From NCBI RefSeq assembly GCF_009177065.1, contig NZ_WEZF01000018.1, forward strand, positions 62,001-126,000: a stretch of DNA of 64,000 bases. The letters run 5' to 3'. Position numbers and translations under genes: made by a program. Position 1 is the stretch's first letter; the number at the start of each line of letters is the position of its first letter. Source of the stretch: Tautonia marina. GTDB taxonomy: Bacteria > Planctomycetota > Planctomycetia > Isosphaerales > Isosphaeraceae. The notes below the pieces were generated by a model. That model was not told the origin of the DNA and made no database searches. It was given only the letters and a program-made list of their open reading frames with translations. Below are positions 1 through 8,824 of the stretch, piece by piece.

Positions 1-1163
1 GGATACCCGGTCAAGAGGGTGGAAAGCGTTGCTCCCAGACTATACACATCACTCGCCGGCCCGATCCGATCGGGATCACCGATCGCCTGTTCCGGAGCCA
101 TGAAGTGGGGCGTGCCTACGGCCACGCCGGGCACGGTCTGTTCGGTCGACCCCGACCCTCCTCCAAACAAGGCACTGGGCGGAGGACCGATGGCGACAGT
201 GGCGTCGATCCCGGTCGATTCCGATGCGACAACCCGCGCCTCGCCCTCCTCCACCCCGAGGTCGTCGAGCGCCCGGGCCAGGCCCCAGTCAACCACGAGG
301 GTCTCTCCGTGCGGCCCGAGCAAGATATTCGAAGGTTTCAGGTCACGATGGATCACCCCCCGACTGTGCGCGTAATCCACGGCATCGCACACCGCCAGAA
401 ATCGGACAATCAACTTTCGCAGGCGCAAGGCCCGGTTTCTCGGAGACCGGGGCCGCCCCTCGCTCCGGTGAAACCGCTCGATCGCATCACGGAGCGACTC
501 GCCCCGAACAAACCGCATCGTGTAGTAAGGACGGCCATCCTCATGCCGCCCCAGCGCGTAGACCGGCACGATCCCCGGATGCTCCAGATTGCCCGTGATC
601 CTCGCCTCAAGCAGAAATCGGGTCCGACTGGACAGGTCATCGGCGTATTGAGCCTGAATTTCCTTCAACGCCACGTCCCGATCCAGTTCCGTATCGTACG
701 CGACATGGACCTCTCCCAGCCCTCCCCTGGCATGCAACCGAATAACCCGAAACCGGCCATCGCCAAGAGCCTTTGCCGAACGCTCCTCCTTGCGGATGCC
801 CAAGCCTCCCGGAATCACGGTACCGTCCGGGTCAAGAGTCGCAGGCTCTAAATCAATCACATACGAACATGGATCGCCTTGATCCGTTCCCGAGGCTTCT
901 TCGCTGGTCACGGTCGAGAGTGCTCGGAGACTCTGCCTCGGATCGTTCCCATGTTGCGAAAGATGCAAACGCATCAATTGCTCAACCGCGGCTTTTTTCT
1001 GCGCATCGAGCGAACCGAGGTCGTCAAGCACCTCGGCAATAAACCGGGAACGGTCGGTCGCCCACTGCTTGAGCGCCGCGTCCAGCTCTGAGATTGAGAT
1101 CAAGCCCGACCGCGCGGCAAGCGTAGCGAACAGAAGCGATCGGTCATCATCGGCGATCGACAT
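1..1163 (-). CDS. Serine/threonine protein kinase, C-terminus cut by window edge
   Basis: Reverse-strand frame open from ATG at 1163 to the window edge, so only about the first 387 residues are visible. Residues 1 to about 110 are a non-catalytic N-terminal segment beginning MSIADDDRSLL. A Hanks-type kinase domain follows: a glycine-rich loop (ARGGLGEVHVAYD), the VALK lysine, catalytic loop HRDLKPSNILLG, the metal-binding motif written as VVDWGLARAL (DWG instead of DFG), then GTPHFMAPEQA and SDVYSLGATL of the activation and APE regions. All catalytic residues seen are intact, so it should be an active kinase. DWG is common in planctomycete kinases (family knowledge). The missing part probably holds the rest of the C-lobe and perhaps a membrane segment and repeat domain. 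It diverges from thrS. The substrate cannot be told from sequence. Confidence 0.93.
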   Translation of the reverse strand, partial: MSIADDDRSLLFATLAARSGLISISELDAALKQWATDRSRFIAEVLDDLGSLDAQKKAAVEQLMRLHLSQHGNDPRQSLRALSTVTSEEASGTDQGDPCSYVIDLEPATLDPDGTVIPGGLGIRKEERSAKALGDGRFRVIRLHARGGLGEVHVAYDTELDRDVALKEIQAQYADDLSSRTRFLLEARITGNLEHPGIVPVYALGRHEDGRPYYTMRFVRGESLRDAIERFHRSEGRPRSPRNRALRLRKLIVRFLAVCDAVDYAHSRGVIHRDLKPSNILLGPHGETLVVDWGLARALDDLGVEEGEARVVASESTGIDATVAIGPPPSALFGGGSGSTEQTVPGVAVGTPHFMAPEQAIGDPDRIGPASDVYSLGATLSTLLTGY

Positions 1164-1291
1164 GGATGAGCCGGGGTCCGGGACTGCCGCTCGCGGAGGA
1201 GCGATCGACCGATCTTGAAGACTCGGACACGCCAGCGAACCGCAACCGCGCCCTGCAGACAATTTCCGTCGCTGGACGCCACGCGATTCTC

Positions 1292-1308
1292 GATGATAGT
1301 CTATCATC
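1292..1308. promoter_or_regulatory. Short perfect inverted repeat between the kinase and thrS
   Basis: GATGATA-GTC-TATCATC is a 7-bp perfect inverted repeat with a 3-nt centre, lying in the 257-bp gap between the divergent kinase and thrS starts. It could be an operator for a dimeric repressor. It is too short to be convincing as a terminator and no T-run follows. No T-box or other leader RNA was recognised upstream of thrS. Confidence 0.3.
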
Positions 1309-1420
1309 CCAGAACAGATGATTCGAGTTGACGAAGCCGATCCTGGCCGGCGTTGTGGGTCGGAGGGGGCGGCCTCGTCGCCTCAAGGGCCGGTCTCATC
1401 AAGGCCGGACACAAACTCCG

Positions 1421-3595
1421 ATGGTTCAGATTCAATTGCCGGATGGTTCCGTTAAGGACTTTTCCGAAGGCGTCCGTCCCCGAGAAGTCGCGGCTTCGAT
1501 CGGTAAACGGCTGGCCGACGCCGCCATTGCCGCCGTCGCCAACGGTACGATCGTTGACCTCGATCGCCCGCTGGAGGTCACGACCGAGGGACCAGTCTCC
1601 TTCCGGGTCTTGACTCCGAAAGATCCCGAAGCGCTCGACGTTCTGCGCCACTCGACGGCGCACGTGATGGCCCGCGCCATTCTCCGCATCTTCCCCGGGG
1701 CCCGGCTCGCCTTCGGCCCGACAACCACGAACGGCTTCTACTACGACATCGACCTGCCCGATTCCCGGACCATCTCCGAGGACGACTTCGAGGCCATCGA
1801 AGCCGAGATGCGGACGATCATCCAGCAGGCCGAGCCCTTCGAGCGCTTCACCCTGCCCGTTCCCGATGCCCGGCAATTCTGCGAAGACCTCGGCCAGCAG
1901 TTGAAGGTCGAGCACATCGATCAGGAATTGCACTCCTACGGCACCCTCTCCTTCTACCGCCAGGGAGAGTTCGTTGACCTCTGCCGGGGGCCTCATATCC
2001 CCCACGCGGGCAAGGTCGGAGCCTTCAAGCTCCTGTCGATCGCCGCGGCCTACTGGAAGGGCCGAACCGATGGCCCAATGCTTCAGCGCCTTTACGGCAC
2101 CGCCTTCTTCGACCGCAAGGATCTGGAGGCGTACCTCACCCAGATCGAGGAGGCCAAGAAGCGCGACCACCGCAAGCTCGGTAAGGAACTCGGCCTGTTC
2201 ACCCTTTCCGAGAAGGTCGGCTCGGGCCTGATCCTCTGGATGCCCAAGGGGTCGATCGTCCGCGGCATCCTCGAACAGTTCTTAAAAGACGAACTGCTTA
2301 AGCGAGGATATGAGCCGGTCTACACCCCTCATATCGGCAAGGTCGAACTCTACAAGACGAGCGGCCATTACCCGTACTACCGCGACTCGCAGTTCCCCAC
2401 GCTCAAGATGCTGAGCGACCCGGCGATGGCCCTCGTCGCCGGGCTTGAGCGAAATGAGCTGGACGACGAAACCCAGAAGATTCTCCTGGCCGAAGCCCGC
2501 ATCGACGACACCCCCTACTGGAAGCTCGACGCCGCGGGCCGTATCGGCTACGTCATGGAACATGGCGTGAGCGAAGAATATCTGCTCAAGCCGATGAACT
2601 GTCCTCATCACATCCAGATTTATGCCGCCCAACCACGGAGCTATCGCGATCTCCCCGTGCGGTTCGCCGAGTTCGGCACCGTCTATCGCTACGAGCAATC
2701 GGGCCAGCTCGCCGGTCTGACCCGCGTCCGAGGGTTTACCCAGGACGACGCCCACCTGTTCTGCACCCCCGATCAGGTCCGTGGTGAGTTCCGCGAGACG
2801 ATGGAGCTGACCCAGTTCATTCTCGGTAGCCTCGGACTGAATGATTACCGCGTCCGGCTCTCCAAGAGCGACCGCAACGACCCGAAGTTTCAGGGAGCCG
2901 ATTTCGACGTCTGGGAACGAGCCGAGGCCGACATCCGCGCCGTGCTCGATGAGATGGGCCTCGCTTATGAGGAAGCCGAAGGCGAAGCCGCCTTCTACGG
3001 CCCGAAGGCCGACTTCGTCGTCCGAGACTGCCTAGGCCGCCAGTGGCAGCTCGGCACCGTGCAGCTTGACTACGTCTTGCCCGAGCGCTTCGAGCTGGAA
3101 TACACCGGGGCCGACAACAAACCGCACCGGCCGGTCATGATCCATCGCGCCCCGTTTGGCTCGATGGAGCGGTTCATGGGCATCCTCATCGAGCACTTCG
3201 CCGGAGCCTTCCCGCTCTGGCTCGCTCCGGAACAGGTCCGCGTCTTGCCCATCTCGGACAAGGTCGCCGACTACGCCCAGGAGGTCCTCAACGAGCTGAA
3301 GACCGCCGGCCTCCGTGCCGCGATCGACCGCCGACCCGAGAAGATCGGCGCCAAGATCCGCGACGCCCAGCTCGAAAAGATTCCCGTTATGCTCGTCGTC
3401 GGTGCCAAGGAAGCCGAGGCCCGCCTCGTCGCCTACCGCGACCGGATCGACGGCGACCAGGGAACCCTTCCCCTCGCCGACGCCATCGCCCGCCTCCGCG
3501 CCGAATCCGACGCCCGTACCATCCGCCAGACCGTCACCCCCTCGGCTCCTGAGCCCGTCACCCCCGAGAGCGAGGGGGAAAAGCACGCCTATTAA
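1421..3595 (+). CDS. thrS: Threonine--tRNA ligase
   Basis: Charges tRNA-Thr with threonine in the cytoplasm. The 724-residue reading begins [11 protein letters not shown] at 1421, the start of the TGS domain; the frame stays open upstream but that part is not ThrRS-like. Order: TGS (about 1-62), editing/SAD domain with HSTAH (His77, His81) and DLCRGPH, class II catalytic core with the zinc ligand Cys in PMNCPHH (about residue 394), motif 2 region [20 protein letters not shown], motif 3 around [11 protein letters not shown], and the anticodon-binding domain from about 590. It is longer than E. coli ThrRS (642 residues) because of an insert of about 55 residues (about 328-384) between the motif 1 region and PMNCPHH, plus a charged C-terminal tail of about 30 residues. 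Monocistronic, divergent from the kinase. Confidence 0.98.
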   Translation: MVQIQLPDGSVKDFSEGVRPREVAASIGKRLADAAIAAVANGTIVDLDRPLEVTTEGPVSFRVLTPKDPEALDVLRHSTAHVMARAILRIFPGARLAFGPTTTNGFYYDIDLPDSRTISEDDFEAIEAEMRTIIQQAEPFERFTLPVPDARQFCEDLGQQLKVEHIDQELHSYGTLSFYRQGEFVDLCRGPHIPHAGKVGAFKLLSIAAAYWKGRTDGPMLQRLYGTAFFDRKDLEAYLTQIEEAKKRDHRKLGKELGLFTLSEKVGSGLILWMPKGSIVRGILEQFLKDELLKRGYEPVYTPHIGKVELYKTSGHYPYYRDSQFPTLKMLSDPAMALVAGLERNELDDETQKILLAEARIDDTPYWKLDAAGRIGYVMEHGVSEEYLLKPMNCPHHIQIYAAQPRSYRDLPVRFAEFGTVYRYEQSGQLAGLTRVRGFTQDDAHLFCTPDQVRGEFRETMELTQFILGSLGLNDYRVRLSKSDRNDPKFQGADFDVWERAEADIRAVLDEMGLAYEEAEGEAAFYGPKADFVVRDCLGRQWQLGTVQLDYVLPERFELEYTGADNKPHRPVMIHRAPFGSMERFMGILIEHFAGAFPLWLAPEQVRVLPISDKVADYAQEVLNELKTAGLRAAIDRRPEKIGAKIRDAQLEKIPVMLVVGAKEAEARLVAYRDRIDGDQGTLPLADAIARLRAESDARTIRQTVTPSAPEPVTPESEGEKHAY

Positions 3596-3635
3596 ACCGT
3601 GCTGGACCACTTCGACCTCAAGGCCCGAGAGACGA

Positions 3636-4904
3636 TCACGCCTGCGAAATCGCCTCTCGGGCCGTTGCAACGCCCAGGCGGAATCGTTCTGCGGCCGAGT
3701 CAATCGCTTTGGAACGGCGGGCCTCGGCGGCGTCGGGATCGGTGTGAAGGGTGAGTAACCGAGCGGCAACCTCCGCGCCGGTGACGTCCTCAACATCCAT
3801 CATCCAATCACCAAGGCCGAGGTCGGGGTACATCTGCCCCTTCCAGGTGTCGGTCGGCTGGCGGACGTAGAGGGCCGGGGTGCCGCCGGCCAGGGCGATG
3901 ATCGGCGAGTGACACTCGTGGCTCACCACCGCCGCGGCCTGGCGATAGACGGACGCAGCCTCATCGGTCAGCCAGTAGCGGTCGAGCGGGACGGTCTTGG
4001 CCTTCACATCGTCGGGCAAGGGGTCGAAGACAAGTGGCCGGATGATCTCGACCTGATAGGTCATCTCCGGGACGATCAGGGCCTTGCCTCCGGTCTCGCG
4101 GACCCAGGCGATCAGCGCCTCGCGGAGCTTTGCATGGTCCTGCTCGGCGAACTGCTCGTTGATGGCCAAGCGCTCGGCGATTTGCGCCTCGGGAACCGAT
4201 CCCGGCCGCATTTCCCAGTACGGCGTGTACCGGAGCCGGGGAACGAAGCAGGCGAAGCGGCCCGGCTCAAGCCCATGCTCGGTCCTCAGCCGGTCGGCCG
4301 ACTCCTCGTCACGCAGGTCGAGGGCAAAGGTTGCGTCGGGCACGAATCGCACGTTCGGCCCGTCGATCCCGGCTTCCTTCACCAGCGCCAGCGATCGCGT
4401 CTCTCTCGTGAAGACGAACGAAGCGGCCGCAAGGAGGTCTCGCGTTGCGTCGCTGATCGCGCTGATCGTCACGCCGAACAGGCCGAAGGGCTTGTCGGTG
4501 GCCGCTCGCCACTGACGGATCGACGAGGCGCCGACGATCGATGGTCCGGAGCCGTGCAGCAAGAGATCGGCCGAGGCGATCGCCTCGTCGACCGTCGGGT
4601 CATCGGCCCGAGGCTCGCCCACCTGCTGCTCCCGAATCAACCGCAGGCTCGGGAAGCGGGCGCGGAGCATCGGCTCGACCCCCCGGTCGAGCGGGCGGCT
4701 CGGCCAGAGGATGACCTCGGCCTCGGGCCAGTGCTGCTCCAGCACGGCAATCAGGCCCGGCGTATGGGCGATATCGCCGATATTCTCGGTCTGCCAGCCG
4801 GAGCGGAGCAGGACCGTCGGCACATCAAGACGCCCCGGCCTGGCGGCGGCGGCCAGGGCCGGGGCGATCAGCGCACTCAGGGCTTCGCGACGGGTGCAGC
4901 TCAT
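3636..4904 (-). CDS. Polysaccharide pyruvyl transferase-like protein with twin-arginine-like leader
   Basis: The 422-residue product starts MSCTRREALSALIAPALAAAA, which has RR, a hydrophobic stretch and an Ala-rich cleavage region, so it looks like a short Tat signal. The body resembles the polysaccharide pyruvyl transferase family (CsaB/WcaK-like): an N-terminal GWQTENIGDIAHTPG segment, a middle LLHGSGPSIVGAS segment, and a C-terminal SHECHSPIIALAGGTPALYV region matching the conserved His/Ser segment near the nucleotide site. The family transfers pyruvate from PEP to sugar hydroxyls, normally in the cytoplasm, so an exported member is odd and may have another activity. It ends 41 bp after thrS, convergent to it, and starts 41 bp downstream of the fabF stop on the same strand, so it may be read with the fab cluster. 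Family call is likely; the reaction is uncertain. Confidence 0.75.
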   Translation of the reverse strand: MSCTRREALSALIAPALAAAARPGRLDVPTVLLRSGWQTENIGDIAHTPGLIAVLEQHWPEAEVILWPSRPLDRGVEPMLRARFPSLRLIREQQVGEPRADDPTVDEAIASADLLLHGSGPSIVGASSIRQWRAATDKPFGLFGVTISAISDATRDLLAAASFVFTRETRSLALVKEAGIDGPNVRFVPDATFALDLRDEESADRLRTEHGLEPGRFACFVPRLRYTPYWEMRPGSVPEAQIAERLAINEQFAEQDHAKLREALIAWVRETGGKALIVPEMTYQVEIIRPLVFDPLPDDVKAKTVPLDRYWLTDEAASVYRQAAAVVSHECHSPIIALAGGTPALYVRQPTDTWKGQMYPDLGLGDWMMDVEDVTGAEVAARLLTLHTDPDAAEARRSKAIDSAAERFRLGVATAREAISQA

Positions 4905-4945
4905 GCCGTGGCTCCCGATCGAGCCGGAGGGTCGGCCAGACGAAC

Positions 4946-6193
4946 TCAGGGGCGGCCGATCAGGAGGCTCGCATTGTGGCCGCCGAAGCCAAAGCTGTTC
5001 GACATCACCCGATCGACGCGCACCTCTCGGGCGGTGTGCGGAATGTAGTCGAGGTCGCAGCCTTCACCGGGTTCGTCCAGGTTGATCGTCGGCGGCAAGA
5101 CGCCTCGGTGGATCGCCAGCGCCGACGCCACCAGTTCCACGCCTCCCGAAGCCCCCAGCAAGTGCCCAAGGTGGCTCTTGGTGCTGGAAACCATCAGGCC
5201 GTTCTTCGCATGGTCGCCGAAGATCGTCTTCATGGCCTTCGTCTCGGCCAGGTCTCCCAGGCCAGTACTCGTGCCGTGGGCATTGATATAGCCGACGCTC
5301 GACGGGTCGCATTTCGCGTCGTTGAGGCACATCCGCATGGCTCGGGCGGCTCCTCGGCCTTCCTCGTCCGGAGCGGTGATGTGCGAACCGTCGGCCGACA
5401 TGCCGTAGCCGAGGACCTCGGCATAAAGGCGAGCCCCTCGGGCTCGGGCCACTTCCTCGGCCTCAATGATCAGCACACCGGCCCCTTCGGCCAGCACGAA
5501 GCCGTCGCGATCCTTGTCAAACGGGCGACTCGCGTGCTGCGGGTCATCATTGCGGGTCGAGAGGGCCCGCATCGAGGCAAACCCGCCGAGCCCCATGTGA
5601 GTAATGGCCGCCTCGCTCCCACCGGTGACCATCAGGTCAGCCCAACCGGCCTGAATCGCCTTGAAGGCATCGCCGATCGCGTTGGCGGCACTGGCGCAAG
5701 CGGTTGCCATGGCGGAGGTCGGGCCTTTCAGACCGTACTTGATCGAAATCTGCCCGCTGGCTGCGTTGACCATCAGCTTGGGGATGGTAAACGCACTGAT
5801 CTGCCTCGGGCCCTTCTCGATCAGGTTGCGGTGCTGTTCCTCGAACTCGTTCAGCCCTCCGATACCCGACCCGATATACACGCCACAACGTTCGTGGGGG
5901 ATGGGAGGAGCGTTGATGAAATCGAGCCCGGCATCCTGAACCGCCGATTCGGCGGCGACCAGTGCGAACTGGGCAAAGCGATCGAGCCGACGGGCCTCCT
6001 TGTGCCCGAAGCGGGCATCGGGATCCCAGTCGCGCACCTGCCCTCCGAAATGGACCTTGAACGGCGTGGTATCAAAGAGCGTCAGCGGGCCAACCCCGCT
6101 CCGTCCTTCGAGCAACCCGGCCCAGAAGTCCTTGAGGGTTTCGCCCAGACCGGTGACGACACCCATGCCCGTAATAAAAACGCGACGCGACAT
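4946..6193 (-). CDS. fabF: Beta-ketoacyl-ACP synthase II
   Basis: Elongates acyl-ACP by Claisen condensation with malonyl-ACP. The 415-residue length matches FabF. It has the N-terminal thiolase-fold start RRVFITGMGVVTGLG, the catalytic cysteine in ATACASAANAIGDA (Cys166), the first active-site His in NAHGTSTGLGD, the conserved Lys and second His in STKSHLGHLLGASG, and the C-terminal NSFGFGGHNASLL glycine loop. It lies 97 bp downstream of acpP on the same strand, the usual acpP-fabF order, and is the last fab gene of the cluster plsX-fabD-fabG-acpP-fabF. Nothing is missing from the active site. Confidence 0.97.
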   Translation of the reverse strand: MSRRVFITGMGVVTGLGETLKDFWAGLLEGRSGVGPLTLFDTTPFKVHFGGQVRDWDPDARFGHKEARRLDRFAQFALVAAESAVQDAGLDFINAPPIPHERCGVYIGSGIGGLNEFEEQHRNLIEKGPRQISAFTIPKLMVNAASGQISIKYGLKGPTSAMATACASAANAIGDAFKAIQAGWADLMVTGGSEAAITHMGLGGFASMRALSTRNDDPQHASRPFDKDRDGFVLAEGAGVLIIEAEEVARARGARLYAEVLGYGMSADGSHITAPDEEGRGAARAMRMCLNDAKCDPSSVGYINAHGTSTGLGDLAETKAMKTIFGDHAKNGLMVSSTKSHLGHLLGASGGVELVASALAIHRGVLPPTINLDEPGEGCDLDYIPHTAREVRVDRVMSNSFGFGGHNASLLIGRP

Positions 6194-6290
6194 GACGATC
6201 GATCTCGGTTCGGCCCGGCGTGGCCTCGGCGGGGAGAACCCCGCCGGGTGACTCGCTTGCAGCCTTGCAATGGGCGAGAAGCGGTTGCGG

Positions 6291-6524
6291 TTACTTACTA
6301 TGTTCCTGGATGTAATCCACCGCCTGGCCGACGGTCTGGATCTTCTCGGCTTCCTCGTCCGGGATTTGGATATCGAACTCTTCTTCGAATTCCATCACCA
6401 GTTCGACGGTGTCCAGCGAGTCGGCGCCCAGGTCCTTGATGAACTCGGTCTCGCGAGTGATCTGGTCCTTGGCGACGCCCATCTGCTCGCTGACGATCTC
6501 CACGACACGTTCTTCGATCGACAC
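6291..6524 (-). CDS. acpP: Acyl carrier protein
   Basis: This 77-residue acidic protein carries the growing acyl chain on 4'-phosphopantetheine. The attachment serine is in [18 protein letters not shown], the classic DSLD motif of ACP helix II. It begins [14 protein letters not shown], and AAGGAGGTC sits just upstream of its ATG on the minus strand (around 6530-6536), giving a strong ribosome binding site suited to a very abundant protein. It lies between fabG (354 bp upstream) and fabF (97 bp downstream). The long gap before it suggests its own promoter. Confidence 0.98.
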   Translation of the reverse strand: MSIEERVVEIVSEQMGVAKDQITRETEFIKDLGADSLDTVELVMEFEEEFDIQIPDEEAEKIQTVGQAVDYIQEHSK

Positions 6525-6878
6525 GGGCGGACCTCCTTGGTCACGGGGGCAACGGCCGGCCCCCGCCCGTCCGTGGACGATCGGCAGCGGCCCGGATGCC
6601 GGCGGGTCAGATTACGGGATGAGTGCGTTGCAAATGCGGATGGTGGGGTGAACCGGCCCAATCGTGGCAGGCATCCTCATGCGTGCCTCGATCGTCAGTC
6701 CTTGTCCGAAAGGGCCTCCGTCCACCGAGCGGAGGCTCATGGCCGGCCGACATTCGGGTCGATCAAGACCCCGAGGGCAACACCTTATCAGCGCGCCCCC
6801 GGATTGTCCAGACTGCCTACGCCATGACCGACCCGCTCGCGTCCGCTTCGGATCGGCCTCGATTGCTCAATACTCCCC
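6525..6878. other. Intergenic region between fabG and acpP
   Basis: The 354 bp between the fabG stop and the acpP start hold no credible gene; open frames here have unlike composition and no family signature. A small inverted repeat (GCCTCCG/CGGAGGC, about 6715-6737) could end the fabG transcript or be part of an acpP leader. A separate acpP promoter is inferred but no clear -35/-10 pair was found. Confidence 0.5.
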
Positions 6879-7655
6879 TCAAGCGGTCATTCCGCCATCG
6901 ACGGCAATAACCTGCCCGGTCAGGTAGCGTGCTCCGGGACCGGAAAGATAACAGACCAGATCGGCAATATCGTCAACCTGGCCGAACTTTTTCATCGGAA
7001 CATGATCTTTGACCACGTCTTTCACCTTGTCGGGCAAGACATCGGTCATGTCCGTCTCGATAAAGCCAGGGGCCACCGCATTGACGGTGATGTTCCTCGT
7101 CGCCAGCTCCCGGGCGACCGTTCGGGTAAACCCGATCAGCCCTGCCTTGCTGGCCGAATAATTCGCCTGGCCCGGATTGCCCATCAACCCAGCCACGCTG
7201 GAGATGTTGACGATCCGCCCATAGCGCTGGCGCATCATCACCGCTCCCACGGCCCGAGTGAAGTAAAACGCCCCGAACAGGTTCGTTTCCAGCACGTCTC
7301 GGAAGGCCTCGTCCTCCATCCGGAGCATGAGGCCGTCCTTCGTGATCCCGGCGTTATTGACCAGGACGTGAACCTTCTCGAATTTCGCTTCGACCTCGCT
7401 CACAATCCGGCTCACGTCCTCGGAGCTGGCCACGCTGCCCGCGAAGGCCTCGGCCGTGCCACCGGCCGACCGGATTGCCTCGATCGTGCCGGCAAGCCCG
7501 TCGACCGATCGCGCCACGGCCGCGACCGTCGCTCCGCAAGCGGCCAGCCGCTCCGCGATCGCGCGGCCAATCCCGCGCGAGGCACCCGTCACCAGGGCCA
7601 CCTGACCCGTCAAATCGACAGTACAACCGGAATGCGGAATCGCGTCGGCGGGCAT
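6879..7655 (-). CDS. fabG: 3-oxoacyl-ACP reductase
   Basis: NADPH-dependent reduction of 3-ketoacyl-ACP in fatty-acid elongation. The 258-residue SDR protein has the nucleotide motif TGASRGIGRAIAERL, NNAGITKD, the catalytic Ser in NISSVAGLMG, and YSASKAG (Tyr-x-x-x-Lys); the C-terminal ARYLTGQVIAVDGGM is the FabG signature. It is about 12 residues longer at the N-terminus than typical FabG; the ATG at 7655 was kept, though a start closer to the Rossmann strand is possible. Gene order between fabD and acpP supports FabG over a generic SDR. Confidence 0.95.
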   Translation of the reverse strand: MPADAIPHSGCTVDLTGQVALVTGASRGIGRAIAERLAACGATVAAVARSVDGLAGTIEAIRSAGGTAEAFAGSVASSEDVSRIVSEVEAKFEKVHVLVNNAGITKDGLMLRMEDEAFRDVLETNLFGAFYFTRAVGAVMMRQRYGRIVNISSVAGLMGNPGQANYSASKAGLIGFTRTVARELATRNITVNAVAPGFIETDMTDVLPDKVKDVVKDHVPMKKFGQVDDIADLVCYLSGPGARYLTGQVIAVDGGMTA

Positions 7656-7843
7656 GATGCTGAAGATCCTTCACGCGGCAATAAGTCCGTCGGGGGCCCG
7701 AACCGATCGCTCGGGCAATTCGAGCGGTTATATCCCCCCCGATCGCGGCCGATCAAGGCCAATCCGGGACGTCGGGTCCGGTCTCGACGGTTCAGGAGCG
7801 TCTCCGCAAACCGTTTGCAGGACGGACCAATCGCCCTATCACA

Positions 7844-8773
7844 TCACCGGGCCGGAACGCTCGTGCAGGGCACTTTGCGGTTGATGCGCTTCAACAGACC
7901 GGTCAAGACCCGGCCCGGCCCGATCTCGTAGAAGGTATCGAAGCCATCGTCGAGCATCCGACGCATCGAGGCCTCCCACAAGACCCCTCGCGTGACCTGC
8001 GTGGCCAGCGTTCCTCGGATGGCATCCAGATCCTCGCCATGCGGTTCGGCCGTCACGTTCGAATAGACTGGAATCCTGGGCGGTTTCAGATCCGCCGAGG
8101 CCAATACCTCGGCCAGTTGCTCGTCGGCCGGCTTCATCAAGTCGGTGTGAAAGGCTCCGGCAACAGCCAGGGGGATGACCTTCATCGCGCCCAGTTCGGT
8201 GGCGATCGGCTCGACGTGCGTCAGGGCTTCCTTCGACCCCGAGACGACGATGTTCCCCGGGCAAAGCATGTTTGCCTTCCAGATCGTTCCGCCGCCAGTC
8301 GTCGCCACGCGGGCGATCAGCTCATCGACCTTGGCTTCATCCAGGCCGAGCACGCTCGTCATACCGCTCGGCGAGGCGTTCGAGGCGGCCTGCATCGCCT
8401 CTCCTCGGCGTCGAACCGTTCGCAAGCCGGCCTCGAAGTCGAGCGCTCCGGCAAACACGAGCGCCGTATACTCTCCCAGGCTCAGGCCCGCCGCTCCGAC
8501 GGCCGAGGCGACCAAATCCGGCTCCCTCGCCTTCAGATCCTCCAGGGCCGCCAGGCTCGACACAAAGATCGCCGGCTGGCTGACATCGGTCGCTTCCAGC
8601 GCCTCGGCCGGCCCTTCAAAGCAGAGCTTCGACAGCGGGATGCCGAGGATCGCATCGGCCCGATCGAACAGTTCCCGAGCTGCCGGGACCTCCTCGTACA
8701 GTTCCTTGCCCATGCCGACCGCCTGGGCACCTTGACCGGGGAACAGAAACGCAACCTTCATCAGAACATTCAT
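7844..8773 (-). CDS. fabD: Malonyl-CoA:ACP transacylase
   Basis: Loads malonate from CoA onto ACP. The 309-residue protein has the FPGQGAQAVGMG oxyanion loop, the nucleophile Ser in GLSLGEYTAL (about residue 98, with Leu replacing the usual His before the Ser), the conserved Arg region, and the catalytic His in VAGAFHTDLM. The C-terminal YEIGPGRVLTGLLKRI is typical. Starts MNVLMKVAFLFPGQG; the internal ATG at 8761 (MKVAF) fits the family start better. It lies 51 bp downstream of plsX and 188 bp upstream of fabG on the same strand. Confidence 0.96.
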   Translation of the reverse strand: MNVLMKVAFLFPGQGAQAVGMGKELYEEVPAARELFDRADAILGIPLSKLCFEGPAEALEATDVSQPAIFVSSLAALEDLKAREPDLVASAVGAAGLSLGEYTALVFAGALDFEAGLRTVRRRGEAMQAASNASPSGMTSVLGLDEAKVDELIARVATTGGGTIWKANMLCPGNIVVSGSKEALTHVEPIATELGAMKVIPLAVAGAFHTDLMKPADEQLAEVLASADLKPPRIPVYSNVTAEPHGEDLDAIRGTLATQVTRGVLWEASMRRMLDDGFDTFYEIGPGRVLTGLLKRINRKVPCTSVPAR

Positions 8774-8824
8774 CCATGTTCGGGGTATCGATCAATCCAA
8801 GGCGTTCGAGCCGATCATTCGCGC

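Noticed and set aside
1164-1420. T-box or other riboswitch leader of thrS
   Set aside because: No specifier loop, antiterminator or T-box core was seen; only a short inverted repeat is present.
1304-2170. 288-residue minus-strand open frame opposite thrS
   Set aside because: Antisense of a conserved gene; composition is that of a complementary reading frame and no domain is present.
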